From NCBI RefSeq assembly GCF_900156045.1, contig NZ_FTMX01000002.1, positions 310,001 through 374,000 of the forward strand: a stretch of DNA of 64,000 nt, in the 5' to 3' direction. Position 1 is the first letter of the stretch. Every line of letters starts with the position of its first letter. The notes beneath the pieces are model-generated. The model ran no database searches. It saw only the letters and a list, made by a program, of their open reading frames with translations, and was not told where the DNA came from. A program made the translations under genes and the position numbers. This stretch comes from Peribacillus simplex. GTDB taxonomy: Bacteria; Bacillota; Bacilli; Bacillales; DSM-1321. Below, piece after piece: positions 17,073 through 25,446 of the stretch.

Positions 17073-18686
17073 TTATTTCCTGGAAAGTTCTTCTCTTAAA
17101 GCCCGCCTTAAAATCTTTCCGACATTTGTTTTCGGTAACTCATCACGAAATTCAACGAAATGCGGAACTTTATAAGCCGATAGGTTAGCTCGGCAGTAAT
17201 CGATGATTTCCCGTTCATTTGCCGTTTTATTTTGTTTAAGTACGAGCACAGCTTTTACCGACTCCCCTCGGTAAGCATCTGGAACTCCGATGACAACCGC
17301 TTCCTGAACAGCAGGATGTTCATAGAGAACTTCCTCCACATCTCGCGGATATATATTATAGCCACTTGCGATGATCAAATCTTTTTTCCTGTCGACAATA
17401 TAGAGATACCCGTCTTCATCAACTTTGGCGATATCACCCGTATAAAGCCAACCATTCCTAAGGGTCACCGCCGTTTCCTCCGGCATATTCCAGTAACCTT
17501 TCATCACTTGAGGTCCTTTGACGACCAATTCCCCCAATTCTCCATGGGACATTTCTTTTGTCCCGTCCCCCAGGTCCATCACTTTATATTCAGTAGAAGG
17601 GAAACCAATCCCGACGCTCCCAGGCTTCCTTTTTGCAAATGCCGGGTTACAATGCGTTGTTGGCGAAGCTTCCGTTAGACCGTAGCCTTCCAATATCTTC
17701 GCACCTGATTTTCGTTCGAACTCACGCAGCAGTTCCACGGGCATCGGTGCACTTCCGCTGTTACAGACCCGAATTGAGCCCATTCCATATTCTTCTGCCT
17801 TTGGATGATTCGTCAACGCTACATACATGGTCGGTACACCAGGAAAAGTGGTCGGCTGTTCACGTTTAATCGTTTCCAGCACTTCTTCTATTTCAAATCG
17901 TGGCAGCATGATGGAATCACCCGCGATATACACGGATAAATTCATTGCGGACGTCATTCCAAAAACATGAAAAAGCGGGATGACCGACAGCGTTCTTTCA
18001 GAGCCCATTTTTAATTCATGCTTGAAGAACTCATACGATTGAACGACATTGGCCAGGATATTGCTGTGAGTCAGCATCGCCCCTTTTGAACGGCCGGTCG
18101 TTCCTCCTGTATACTGAAGAACGGCTATATCATTTTCCGGATCGATTGATACGTGATTGATTTTGCCGTCCCCTGTCTTCATGAATTGGTCAAAAGAAGC
18201 ATCAGGCTGGAAATCTGCATCCGAAGACTGAAGGCTTACGGCGATGATATTTTTCAGATTTGCATGTTGCTGCACACTTTTCACTTTCGGGTATAATCCA
18301 TCCAATACAACGATCGTTTCAGCACCGGAGTCCTGTAAAATATGCTGCAGCTCCCTTTCAACCAGCATTGGGTTGATTTGGGTGATAATGGCTCCTGTTG
18401 CCAACGATCCATAATAAGCGATAACGTATTGCGGACAGTTAGGTAGCATGATGGCGACACGATCGCCTTTTTGAACACCTTTTTTTTGCAGGGCTGAAGC
18501 AAAGGCTTGCGACGCATGAAAAAGTTCCTGATAGGATATCTTTCGGTCATAGAAAGTAATAGCTGTATTGTTTGGGTAGGACTGACATGCATTTTGAAGG
18601 ATTTCTTGCATCGGAAACTCAGGGACTTTTATTTCCTTTGAAATTGAATCAGGATAAACGGAAAGCCATTTTTTTTCATTTATCAT
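17073..18686 (-). CDS. Long-chain fatty acid-CoA ligase (AMP-forming)
   Basis: A 537-residue ANL-superfamily ligase. It has the P-loop YTGGTTGRSKGAM, the adenylate motif GYGLTEASPTTHCNP, the hinge region GWLYTGDIAKVDEDGYLYIVDRKKD and the C-terminal lysine region PKTNVGKILRR. It activates a free acid with ATP and CoA and so feeds the whole cluster. The ATG at 18686 has GGAGG seven bases upstream; the frame from 18704 is longer but has no site. In the Lva-type comparison it would play the role of LvaE. Chain-length preference cannot be read from the sequence. Confidence 0.9.
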   Translation of the reverse strand: MINEKKWLSVYPDSISKEIKVPEFPMQEILQNACQSYPNNTAITFYDRKISYQELFHASQAFASALQKKGVQKGDRVAIMLPNCPQYVIAYYGSLATGAIITQINPMLVERELQHILQDSGAETIVVLDGLYPKVKSVQQHANLKNIIAVSLQSSDADFQPDASFDQFMKTGDGKINHVSIDPENDIAVLQYTGGTTGRSKGAMLTHSNILANVVQSYEFFKHELKMGSERTLSVIPLFHVFGMTSAMNLSVYIAGDSIMLPRFEIEEVLETIKREQPTTFPGVPTMYVALTNHPKAEEYGMGSIRVCNSGSAPMPVELLREFERKSGAKILEGYGLTEASPTTHCNPAFAKRKPGSVGIGFPSTEYKVMDLGDGTKEMSHGELGELVVKGPQVMKGYWNMPEETAVTLRNGWLYTGDIAKVDEDGYLYIVDRKKDLIIASGYNIYPRDVEEVLYEHPAVQEAVVIGVPDAYRGESVKAVLVLKQNKTANEREIIDYCRANLSAYKVPHFVEFRDELPKTNVGKILRRALREELSRK

Positions 18687-18720
18687 TTCATACCCTCCAG
18701 CCATATTTACTTACCTTTCA

Positions 18721-19494
18721 TTACTTTGCATGTGAACCCCCATCGACAATCAGGATATTTCCAGTCACAAAATCGGATGCCTTTGAAGCCAGGAAAACCG
18801 CTGCCCCTTTCAAATCATCATCACTCCCTAATCTTTTTAGCGGAGTCGAATCCAAGATAGGATTCTTTCCTTGCTCAAGAACCCCTTTCGTCATTTTTGT
18901 CGGAAAGAATCCGGGTGCGATTGCATTAACATTGATATTATGCTGACCCCATTTAACAGCTAAATCCTTCGTTAAAGTAATGACCGCCCCTTTACTCGCA
19001 TTATATCCGACAGTATCGAGCACCCTCGGGTCGGTCCCCCCTAATCCGGCAACGGAAGCGATGTTTATGATTTTCCCATGTCCCTGCTCAATCATGACCC
19101 TGCCTGTTGTCTGGCTCATGATAAAGGTTCCGGTTACATTGACATTCATCACCTTCTGCCATGCTTCAAGGGGCATGTCGACGGCCGGTGCCCCCCAGGA
19201 TGCCCCGCTATTGTTCACCAAAATGTCGATGGCACCGAATTCACGGTAAGTTTCGTTAACAACTTCCTGTACATCTGACGGATTGGTGATATCACACTTC
19301 AGGGAAAGCGCCTTGACTCCAAGCTTTTCGATTTGTGAAGCAACTTCGTCGCATGCCTCCTTCTTCCTTGAACAAAGAACGACATTTGCACCAGCTTCGG
19401 CAAAGCCGGTCGCAATTTGCGCTCCCAATCCTCTCCCTCCACCGGTTATGATCGCCGTCTTTCCAGTTAAATCGAATAAGTCGGTAACTTTCAT
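18721..19494 (-). CDS. SDR family oxidoreductase, second copy
   Basis: A 257-residue short-chain dehydrogenase with TGGGRGLG, the NNSG motif, the catalytic Ser in IASVAG and the Y-x-x-x-K pair in GYNASKGA, ending in [10 protein letters not shown]. Its ATG overlaps the stop of the acyl-CoA dehydrogenase gene by four bases (ATGA), so the two are translationally coupled. That pairing recurs in ACAD10/11-like operons, where the SDR could interconvert 4-oxoacyl and 4-hydroxyacyl groups as LvaD does. It shares only general SDR features with the other copy at 11653. Confidence 0.87.
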   Translation of the reverse strand: MKVTDLFDLTGKTAIITGGGRGLGAQIATGFAEAGANVVLCSRKKEACDEVASQIEKLGVKALSLKCDITNPSDVQEVVNETYREFGAIDILVNNSGASWGAPAVDMPLEAWQKVMNVNVTGTFIMSQTTGRVMIEQGHGKIINIASVAGLGGTDPRVLDTVGYNASKGAVITLTKDLAVKWGQHNINVNAIAPGFFPTKMTKGVLEQGKNPILDSTPLKRLGSDDDLKGAAVFLASKASDFVTGNILIVDGGSHAK

Positions 19495-20720
19495 ATTTTC
19501 ACCTCATGCTTTTGTTGGTATTTTCGAAGTTCTATCTTAGCAACTTGTGAGCGGTGAACTTCATCGGGACCATCAGCAAGCCTTAAAGTCCTTGCATTGG
19601 CCCAATGTGCAGCAAAAGGGAAATCATCGGAAATCCCAGCAGCTCCAAAGCCTTGGATGGCCCTGTCCAGCACATTCAATGCCATATTTGGTGCCACCAC
19701 TTTAATCATGGCAATCTCCGCTTTCGCTTCCTTGTTCCCGACAGTATCCATCATATAAGCAGCTTTTAAGGTCAGAAGTCTTGCTTGTTCGATTTCAATG
19801 CGTGAATCAGCAACCCACTCCATGATCACACCTTGTCTCGCCAATGTTTTACCAAAAGCGACACGTTTTTGTATGCGCTTACATAATTCTTCAAGAGCTC
19901 TTTCAGCAGCGCCGATCAGCCTCATGCAATGATGTATCCTCCCGGGTCCGAGCCTTCCTTGGGCAATAGCAAATCCTTTGCCTTCACCCCATAGAATATT
20001 CGTTGCCGGGACCCTCACATTTTCAAAAGTGATTTCGGCATGGCCATGCGGGGCATGATCATAACCAAACACAGGGAGCATTCTCTCAATTTTGACACCC
20101 GGTGTATCCAGCGGTACAAGAATCATTGACTGTTGTTCATGCTTGGACGCCTCAGGATCTGTCTTACCCATGACGATGGCAATCTTGCATCGGGGATCGC
20201 CTGCTCCTGAAGACCACCATTTTCGGCCGTTTATGACATACTCATTACCCGTCTTTTCAATCCTGCATTCGATATTGGTCGCATCGGAAGACGCCACTTC
20301 CGGTTCTGTCATCGAGAAGCATGAGCGGATTTCCCCAGCAAGCAAGGGCTTCAGCCAGCGTTCTTTATGTTCATCTGAACCGTATCTCACCAACACTTCC
20401 ATATTACCAGTATCCGGCGCATTACAGTTGAAGATTTCAGGCCCTATCGTCGATCTACCCATGATTTCACAAAGCGGGGCATACTCTAGATTTGTTAAAC
20501 CTCCGCCATAACCGCTATCAGGTAAAAATAAATTCCATAATCCTTCTTCTTTTGCTTTTGCCGTCAATTCAGATATTATCGGGGGTATTTCACTCCAGCG
20601 GCTCTTCTGTGCTTCGAGCTGCTTTTTGTATATTGATTCATTTGGGTAAACATGCTTTTCCATGAATTCCGTTAACTTCTTTTCCAGATCTTTCACCTTT
20701 TGAGTATGTTCAAAGTTCAA
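19491..20720 (-). CDS. Acyl-CoA dehydrogenase, ACAD10/11-like (LvaC-like)
   Basis: An FAD enzyme of 409 residues. It shows the acyl-CoA dehydrogenase signature ([20 protein letters not shown] around 141-160, followed by RKWWSSGAG) and a C-terminal [21 protein letters not shown] leading to [13 protein letters not shown]. The last motif is typical of ACAD10/11 and of LvaC rather than of the classical short- or medium-chain enzymes. In those systems the dehydrogenase fold removes phosphate from 4-phosphoacyl-CoA to give an enoyl-CoA. It starts with TTG, with AAGGAGG eight bases upstream, and is the first gene of the cluster behind a SigA-type promoter and an operator. Confidence 0.88.
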   Translation of the reverse strand: MNFEHTQKVKDLEKKLTEFMEKHVYPNESIYKKQLEAQKSRWSEIPPIISELTAKAKEEGLWNLFLPDSGYGGGLTNLEYAPLCEIMGRSTIGPEIFNCNAPDTGNMEVLVRYGSDEHKERWLKPLLAGEIRSCFSMTEPEVASSDATNIECRIEKTGNEYVINGRKWWSSGAGDPRCKIAIVMGKTDPEASKHEQQSMILVPLDTPGVKIERMLPVFGYDHAPHGHAEITFENVRVPATNILWGEGKGFAIAQGRLGPGRIHHCMRLIGAAERALEELCKRIQKRVAFGKTLARQGVIMEWVADSRIEIEQARLLTLKAAYMMDTVGNKEAKAEIAMIKVVAPNMALNVLDRAIQGFGAAGISDDFPFAAHWANARTLRLADGPDEVHRSQVAKIELRKYQQKHEVKI

Positions 20721-20742
20721 ATTGAATTCCTCCTTTTAAACT

Positions 20743-20758
20743 TACTAACCGGTTAGTA
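20743..20758. promoter_or_regulatory. TetR-type operator, copy 1 (perfect palindrome)
   Basis: TACTAACCGGTTAGTA, a perfect 16-bp palindrome between the -10 box and the ribosome binding site of the acyl-CoA dehydrogenase gene. A repressor bound here would block early elongation or initiation. Confidence 0.8.
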
Positions 20759-20773
20759 TGTTATTACCTTTAA

Positions 20774-20803
20774 ATTATATACATAATATTCAGATTTTTT
20801 CAA
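20774..20803 (-). promoter_or_regulatory. SigA promoter of the acyl-CoA cluster
   Basis: The minus strand reads TTGAAA (-35, 20798-20803), 18 bases, TATAAT (-10, 20774-20779). The operator palindrome starts 15 bases downstream of the -10. Confidence 0.7.
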
Positions 20804-20825
20804 CGATTAAATCATTATTTTCTAG

Positions 20826-22148
20826 TCATTCGCGGCCTTGCATCCGGACCTTTTCGTTCTCACTACATTCCCTTTGTTGGACGGTTGGAAATATACAAAC
20901 GATTTTCGTACCTTTTTTCAGTTCACTTGTGATGAAAACTTTTCCGCCGTGCTTTTCGATGATTCTAAAACAAACGGAAAGACCCAATCCCGTTCCTGAT
21001 GTTTTTGTAGTGAAAAATGGTTCTCCTACCTTTTGAAGGGAGTTTTCCGGGATACCTTCACCTTCATCCAAAATGCCCAAAAAAACTTCCCCATTTTTTT
21101 CATTTATGCTCACAAAAATATTTCCGCCATTCGGCATCGATTCTATGGAATTTTTTATCATGTTTATTAATACTTGCTTGATTTGGTTTTCATCAAAGTA
21201 CATAAAAATAGGTTCTGAATCATAATTTTTATGAATTTGGATATTGTTCAGTACGGCGTTGGTCTCCAACAGCGTTACGACATGGTTGCAGCTTTCCTTT
21301 AAATCCTTCTCGAGAAAAACCGCCTCAGCAGGTTTCGATAGCAGCAAGAGTTCATTCAGCACCTGCTCGATTCGATTTATTTCTGAAAAAATAATATCAT
21401 AGTATTCCTGCTTTTCAGAACCGCCATCTTTAATCAACTTCACGAATCCCATTATCGCTGTCATCGGATTCCTGACCTCATGTGCAATCCCTGCCGCAAG
21501 TTGGGCAGCCGTTGATAATTTGCTTGATGTTATTGCCAGGTGTTCGTTTAGGCTAACAAGCTTTTCCTCCGCATGTTTCCGTTCATTGATTTCCGATAAT
21601 ATGCCCACCGTCCCGATGAATTTCCCAGCGTCATCGTAAATTAGTTTAACGAATGCTTCAACCCAACTTGTTCCCTTTTTTGCATTTAGTTTAATGTCCG
21701 CACGAAAATATTTATCCCCTCGATGAAAGGAGTCCGCAAAGGTCTTCAATACCTCTTGATAAGAAGCGTTATCCATATGTTTTGAAAAGTGAAGCCCCAG
21801 GGATTCATTCACGGTTGCACCGCTCATCGATTTCCATGCCGGGTTTAAATACAACCATTTCCCTTTTTCATCCGTTTGGAAAACGACTTCATTGAAGCTA
21901 TTGATCAATTCTTTAGAGTAATTGGAGATAATGCGATAACGCCCTTCGCTATCCTGCAACAAAGCAATCGTTTTTCGATTATGATCGAAGATGGCACCCA
22001 AACACCAGGCAATGGTTAAAATTACGATTACATATATTACTGCAAATGCGAAAAACCTTCGTTCTTCATGCCCCAGCCACCCTAAATAGGGTAATATCAA
22101 TATGAAGAAAAGGGCAGGGACAATGATCCTTCCAGTATATTTCTTCAC
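20826..22148 (-). CDS. Membrane-anchored PAS sensor histidine kinase
   Basis: A kinase of 440 residues. Two adjacent hydrophobic helices (about residues 8-27 and 31-53) are followed by one PAS domain (about 68-190, with FQTDEKGKWLYLNPAW), a HisKA domain with the His in AAGIAHEVRNPMTAIMGFVK, and an ATPase domain with NMIKNSIESM, DEGEGIP and GTGLGL. This is the KinB/KinC/KinD-like orphan sporulation-kinase style. The GTG at 22157 lies inside the AAGGAGG site; the in-frame GTG at 22148 is correctly spaced and is chosen. No response regulator is adjacent. It runs toward, but is not part of, the acyl-CoA cluster. Confidence 0.85.
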   Translation of the reverse strand: MKKYTGRIIVPALFFILILPYLGWLGHEERRFFAFAVIYVIVILTIAWCLGAIFDHNRKTIALLQDSEGRYRIISNYSKELINSFNEVVFQTDEKGKWLYLNPAWKSMSGATVNESLGLHFSKHMDNASYQEVLKTFADSFHRGDKYFRADIKLNAKKGTSWVEAFVKLIYDDAGKFIGTVGILSEINERKHAEEKLVSLNEHLAITSSKLSTAAQLAAGIAHEVRNPMTAIMGFVKLIKDGGSEKQEYYDIIFSEINRIEQVLNELLLLSKPAEAVFLEKDLKESCNHVVTLLETNAVLNNIQIHKNYDSEPIFMYFDENQIKQVLINMIKNSIESMPNGGNIFVSINEKNGEVFLGILDEGEGIPENSLQKVGEPFFTTKTSGTGLGLSVCFRIIEKHGGKVFITSELKKGTKIVCIFPTVQQRECSENEKVRMQGRE

Positions 22149-22295
22149 TTCTTCCACCTCCTTACCAAAATGATTTATACTTCATTTGATTGAATTCGAA
22201 GTAAGGGGTCAAATCAAGCAATTTTTGTATATAAAAGTGGTGGAATACTCACTTATAGGTAAATTTCAACATTTTGTTCATGATTCCTGCAAACA

Positions 22296-22326
22296 AAACA
22301 AAAAACCTTTCCTCGATGGAAAGGTT
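22296..22326 (-). terminator. Terminator of the potassium transporter gene
   Basis: On the minus strand AACCTTTCC, loop ATCGA, GGAAAGGTT, then TTTTTG; a perfect 9-bp stem 20 bases after the stop. Confidence 0.85.
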
Positions 22327-22345
22327 ACTGTTCTGCTTAAATCAT

Positions 22346-23698
22346 TTACCCAATGATGACGCGTTCTTTAGGATAATGGAAATTTTCCGTAACTTCTTTA
22401 TGGCCTATGATATACAAGAGGGAAGTTATCCCGACACGGCCGATGAACATAATGATCATAATGACAATTTTACCGGTATTGCTGAGTTCAGGCGTAATTC
22501 CCATCGAAAGACCGACTGAACCGAAAGCTGAACATACTTCAAAAATGATTTGCATCAAAGTAAAATTCTCAGTAATCGATAAAATGAAAACAGCGATTAT
22601 GCAAAGGAGCGATCCCATGATCATAACTGCCGTCGCCTTTCGAATATCATCGGGATGAATCTCCCGCTTGAACACTTTAATGGAACGCCTTCCCCTCATG
22701 AAATTCCATAAAAATAGAATCATGATGGCAAGAGTCGTTGTCCGTATCCCTCCCCCGACTGAACTTGGGGATGCTCCAATGAACATCAAAATGCTCAGCA
22801 ATAAAAGGGTCGGTTCCGAGAAATCGCCCACATTCATCGTTGCAAGGCCACCACTTCTCGTATTCGATGACATAAATAAAGAATAAAAAAAAGATTCATG
22901 CCAGCTCTTACCTTTAAAAAACCCATTCATTTCCAGCAAGTAAATCAGGATCGTTCCCCCAATGATTAGGGAAAAGAAAGTGACTGATGTCAGCTTCGTG
23001 AACAAAGAAAAATGAAACTTATAAGTACGGGCTTTATTGGATAAAAACTCTTTCAACTCAATCAAGACAGGAAACCCGATAGCTCCAAGGGTAAGCAGGA
23101 TGATCGTGATGAACTGTACAAAATAATCGTCTTTAAATGGAATCATTGAAATGCCGGTGATATCAAAACCTGCATTCGTGGTGGCACTTATGGCTAAAAA
23201 CAAGCCATTTAAAAAGGCTTCTTGCCAGCTTGGAAAATAATTCAGAAAGTAAATGCCTAAAACTAGAGCGCCAATCATTTCAATTACGACAAATATCTGA
23301 ATGATTTGAATCAATAATTTAACAAGCCCCGAAAGATTCGATTGGTTCTGATCGGTCATGATCAATTGTCTTTCCTTCAAACCGATTTTCTTACCTAAAA
23401 TCAACCAGAAAAACGTTCCAAGTGTCATAATGCCAATACCGCCAAATTGGAGAACAAACATTAGAATGAAATAGCCTACCTCATTATACACTTCAGGTAA
23501 ACTAACAACTGTTAGACCTGTCACACTAACTGCACTTACGGCTGTGAATAATGCATCCATGAATTTAAATTCCACGCCTGGCTTAAGAGCAACAGGCAGA
23601 CTCAACAGTATGGTCGAGATACTTACGGCCAAAAAGTAATAACCGACGATAAGCTGAGCGGGTGTTAACTTTGATAATATTTTTTTGATAGCAAACAT
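22346..23698 (-). CDS. Ktr/Trk-type potassium uptake channel subunit (KtrB/KtrD-like)
   Basis: A 450-residue membrane protein of the TrkH/KtrB superfamily, built from four M1-P-M2 repeats. Pore-loop selectivity glycines are visible in SAVSVTGLT, ATTNAGFDITG, NTRSGGLAT and AFGSVGLSMG. It imports K+ across the inner membrane and normally needs a cytoplasmic KtrA/KtrC RCK-domain partner, which is absent here, so the partner must be elsewhere. GGAAACTCTTT precedes the ATG. A 9-bp inverted repeat lies in the leader. No ydaO-type c-di-AMP riboswitch was recognised upstream. Confidence 0.88.
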   Translation of the reverse strand: MFAIKKILSKLTPAQLIVGYYFLAVSISTILLSLPVALKPGVEFKFMDALFTAVSAVSVTGLTVVSLPEVYNEVGYFILMFVLQFGGIGIMTLGTFFWLILGKKIGLKERQLIMTDQNQSNLSGLVKLLIQIIQIFVVIEMIGALVLGIYFLNYFPSWQEAFLNGLFLAISATTNAGFDITGISMIPFKDDYFVQFITIILLTLGAIGFPVLIELKEFLSNKARTYKFHFSLFTKLTSVTFFSLIIGGTILIYLLEMNGFFKGKSWHESFFYSLFMSSNTRSGGLATMNVGDFSEPTLLLLSILMFIGASPSSVGGGIRTTTLAIMILFLWNFMRGRRSIKVFKREIHPDDIRKATAVMIMGSLLCIIAVFILSITENFTLMQIIFEVCSAFGSVGLSMGITPELSNTGKIVIMIIMFIGRVGITSLLYIIGHKEVTENFHYPKERVIIG

Positions 23699-23723
23699 AA
23701 AGAGTTTCCTTTCTTACTCCTTT

Positions 23724-23748
23724 ATGGTTATGCGAATCACATAACCAT
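23724..23748. repeat. Inverted repeat in the leader of the potassium transporter gene
   Basis: ATGGTTATG (23724-23732) and CATAACCAT (23740-23748), a perfect 9-bp inverted repeat with a 7-base spacer, about 25 bases upstream of the start. It could be an operator or an RNA hairpin. Confidence 0.55.
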
Positions 23749-23868
23749 TAAAAATCTAGTTTACCCTTTTTTCATTCTTTTTTCCATTCTCTTTTAAAAC
23801 TGACTTACTTACAACAAAAAGGCAGGTTTACCAATAACTTTGATGCCGCTCATATAAGTAAAACTCCG

Positions 23869-23875
23869 CATTCTA
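23869..23875 (+). promoter_or_regulatory. Candidate SigG -10 element of the SASP gene
   Basis: CATTCTA fits the SigG -10 consensus CATNHTA and lies about 55 bases before the start of the spore gene. A clear -35 at the usual distance is not seen. Confidence 0.35.
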
Positions 23876-23930
23876 CTTATACTATCATTACAGCGGCAAA
23901 AGCCGTTGAAAAAGTAAAGGGGAGATTCAA

Positions 23931-24122
23931 ATGGCTAACAGCAGTAACAATCTTCTTGTTCCTGGAATCGAACAAGCATTAGAACAAATCAAATATGAAA
24001 TTGCATCCGAATTCGGTGTACAATTAGGTTCCGATACTTCAGCACGTGCCAATGGTTCAGTTGGCGGAGAAATCACGAAACGTCTTGTACAACAAGCACA
24101 ATCTCAACTTAAAGGTCAATAA
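23931..24122 (+). CDS. Alpha/beta-type small acid-soluble spore protein
   Basis: A 63-residue DNA-binding spore protein that coats forespore DNA and protects it from UV and heat damage. The germination-protease recognition site [13 protein letters not shown] is present (cleavage after the first Glu), as is the family C-terminal segment [26 protein letters not shown] before the ATG is a strong site, as usual for ssp genes. A SigG-like -10 element and a small hairpin (CAGCGGC/GCCGTTG) lie in the leader, and a strong terminator follows. It belongs to the SspA/SspB/SspC/SspD group, but the exact paralogue cannot be told. Confidence 0.95.
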   Translation: MANSSNNLLVPGIEQALEQIKYEIASEFGVQLGSDTSARANGSVGGEITKRLVQQAQSQLKGQ

Positions 24123-24149
24123 TCTTATTACAATTAAATATCCATGGCT

Positions 24150-24180
24150 AAGAGTCCAGCTGCATGCTGGACTCTTTTTA
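24150..24180 (+). terminator. Terminator of the SASP gene
   Basis: AGAGTCCAGC, loop TGCAT, GCTGGACTCT, then TTTTA; a perfect 10-bp stem. Confidence 0.9.
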
Positions 24181-25446
24181 ATCATTATGTCCATTTCCGT
24201 TTCCACTATTGCCTTTACCCCATTTCGACTTATCCCAATCTTTCTTATCTTGTTTATTTTGCTTATTCTCTTTAACTTGCTTCACTTGTTTAGCTTGCTT
24301 ATTCTGTTTAGTTTGCTTATTCTGTCTAGCTTGTTCATTTTTTTTTTCGTGCTTTATAGAATCATCATTATTATTTTCTTTGGCTGATGAAACTTTTTTC
24401 ACATTGAACTTTTTACCATTCTGTTCATTTTTCTGCTTGTTCTTTGATTGGTTGGTATGATAGCTATCCGATTTCCCTTTTGACTCGTTGTGTTTATCCT
24501 TATATCCATTTATCGCATTCCGTTTTCCAATTGTATCTTCCCGTTCAGTTTGTTCCTTAATTTTGGTAACTTCAATTCCCGGGCTTTTCCGTTCAGTCGG
24601 TTTTGCTTCATTGTCCGCCTTTTGTTTTATTTCAATTTCATCATTCTCTTTTTTCTTTTCCCCATCCGGATTATCCGTTCTCAGCGTTACGCCCTTCTCT
24701 TTCGGAATAATAACCTTTTCCTCGACTTTTTTATCTGGCGCTGGAGCAGGCTCCCTCTTATTGACTTTTACCTTTCCTTTATCTTCATTCAACTTCTTAT
24801 CAAGATACCTACCCGTGGAAATGCCTTGTTTCCTTGCTTGCTTCCGATCGCTTTTTGTTGCCTGGATCACTTTCATTCTTGTATCAGAAACATTATCCTG
24901 CTCTGATATTTCTTTTATCTCTTCTTTTAAATTCTTATCCAGTTCTTTATTTTTTTCCAATAACGTTGTGGAAACGACTATTTGTTTATTTCCTTTCAAA
25001 TAACCAAGTTGCTTCGTCGTTTCAACGATTCGGTTTGTAACAGTCCTTATATTCTTGCCTTTCCAGTCCTTCAGATGATCAATCACAAGCTTGCCGTCTT
25101 CATTTAAACCGGTAAGTTTGAGAACTTCTAAATCATCGTCAAGCTCCAATTCAATGCTTGGATTCACATCTATCGTCATATATGCCGACACGGGACCAGA
25201 GAAATAAGAAGGAAGAATCGAAAAGAGTATCAAGAAAGTAGAGGCAATGCTTAGCACGGCCGTTTTTTTGAAAGATGAATGAAAATTGGAAAAAGCTAAA
25301 GTGAACTTTTGTTCAGCAGGTGAAAAAGTGATTTCCTCACCCACTTCATATACACGTTCCTGCCTTTTGGTTTTCAGAAATTCACCCTCGGGGGTCAATA
25401 GGGTCACATATCGCTTATTAACTGAAAGAATAACTCCTTTTTTCAT
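24178..25446 (-). CDS. rsgI: Anti-sigma-I factor RsgI
   Basis: A 422-residue single-pass membrane protein. The cytoplasmic N-terminal RsgI domain (residues 1-55) would bind SigI. One transmembrane helix spans about 62-82. Just outside it, IDVNPSIELELD contains the Asn95-Pro96 pair where RsgI homologues cleave themselves. The rest, from about residue 220, is a low-complexity Lys/Asn/Gln/Glu tail, probably disordered in the wall. It overlaps sigI by four bases (ATGA), so the two are co-expressed. Release of SigI after stress-induced processing is known for B. subtilis and is inferred here. Confidence 0.92.
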   Translation of the reverse strand: MKKGVILSVNKRYVTLLTPEGEFLKTKRQERVYEVGEEITFSPAEQKFTLAFSNFHSSFKKTAVLSIASTFLILFSILPSYFSGPVSAYMTIDVNPSIELELDDDLEVLKLTGLNEDGKLVIDHLKDWKGKNIRTVTNRIVETTKQLGYLKGNKQIVVSTTLLEKNKELDKNLKEEIKEISEQDNVSDTRMKVIQATKSDRKQARKQGISTGRYLDKKLNEDKGKVKVNKREPAPAPDKKVEEKVIIPKEKGVTLRTDNPDGEKKKENDEIEIKQKADNEAKPTERKSPGIEVTKIKEQTEREDTIGKRNAINGYKDKHNESKGKSDSYHTNQSKNKQKNEQNGKKFNVKKVSSAKENNNDDSIKHEKKNEQARQNKQTKQNKQAKQVKQVKENKQNKQDKKDWDKSKWGKGNSGNGNGHND

